Assembly (NCBI GenBank): GCA_947302065.1
Contig: CAMYUO010000068.1
Location: forward strand, 1-7,843
DNA: 7,843 bases
From: an uncultured Clostridia bacterium
GTDB taxonomy: Bacteria > Bacillota > Clostridia > Oscillospirales > Ruminococcaceae
Reading direction: 5' to 3'
Position numbers and translations under genes: made by a program
The notes under the pieces: model-generated
What the model was told of the DNA's origin: nothing
Database searches by the model: none
The model's input: the letters and a program-made list of their open reading frames with translations, nothing else
Shown here: positions 7,827 to 7,843 of the stretch, one piece after another
How the letters are laid out: each line of letters begins with the position of its first letter
How positions within the stretch are numbered: the first letter of the stretch is position 1

Positions 7827-7843
7827 ACCCCTTTCCTAAACCT

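Overview
The window looks like a piece of a Gram-positive Clostridia genome, most likely Ruminococcus or a close relative. The basis is frequent ATA and AGC/AGG codons, clean sigma-A type promoters, strong GGAGG-type ribosome binding sites, and a G5/C5 hairpin terminator of a style common in ruminococci. This is an inference from composition and style, not from a database match.

Left part (41-1575, minus strand): a compact three-gene operon read right to left, azlC - azlD - GNAT acetyltransferase. azlC and azlD overlap by ATGA, and the acetyltransferase starts 12 bases after azlD. AzlC and AzlD together form a predicted branched-chain amino acid exporter. The GNAT protein resembles the BltD/spermidine-spermine acetyltransferase branch. 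A near-consensus promoter (TTGACT-17-TATAAT) reads into azlC.

Middle (1576-1762): a short divergent intergenic region. It also holds a second promoter (TTGCAA-17-TATACT with an extended -10) facing right, followed by a good ribosome binding site.

Right part (1763 to the end, plus strand): one giant gene of about 2007 codons. The order is an N-terminal beta-sandwich region, a transglutaminase-like domain with Cys219 and His245, a DUF4011 region, a complete superfamily 1 DNA/RNA helicase core, a PD-(D/E)XK (MTES_1575/Vsr-like) nuclease domain, and C-terminal DUF3320-like winged-helix segments. This architecture belongs to the DUF4011-helicase-Vsr group, some members of which have been linked to anti-phage defence. 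The gene stands alone with its own promoter and terminator, as expected for a single-gene system.

Three things make this copy unusual. The core of its nuclease domain is tandemly duplicated in frame (two 72-codon units, 62 of 72 residues identical). Both nuclease copies lack the usual second acidic active-site residues. A one-base frameshift close to the C terminus replaces the last 24 or so expected residues, and the reading frame then runs through the terminator and off the window edge.
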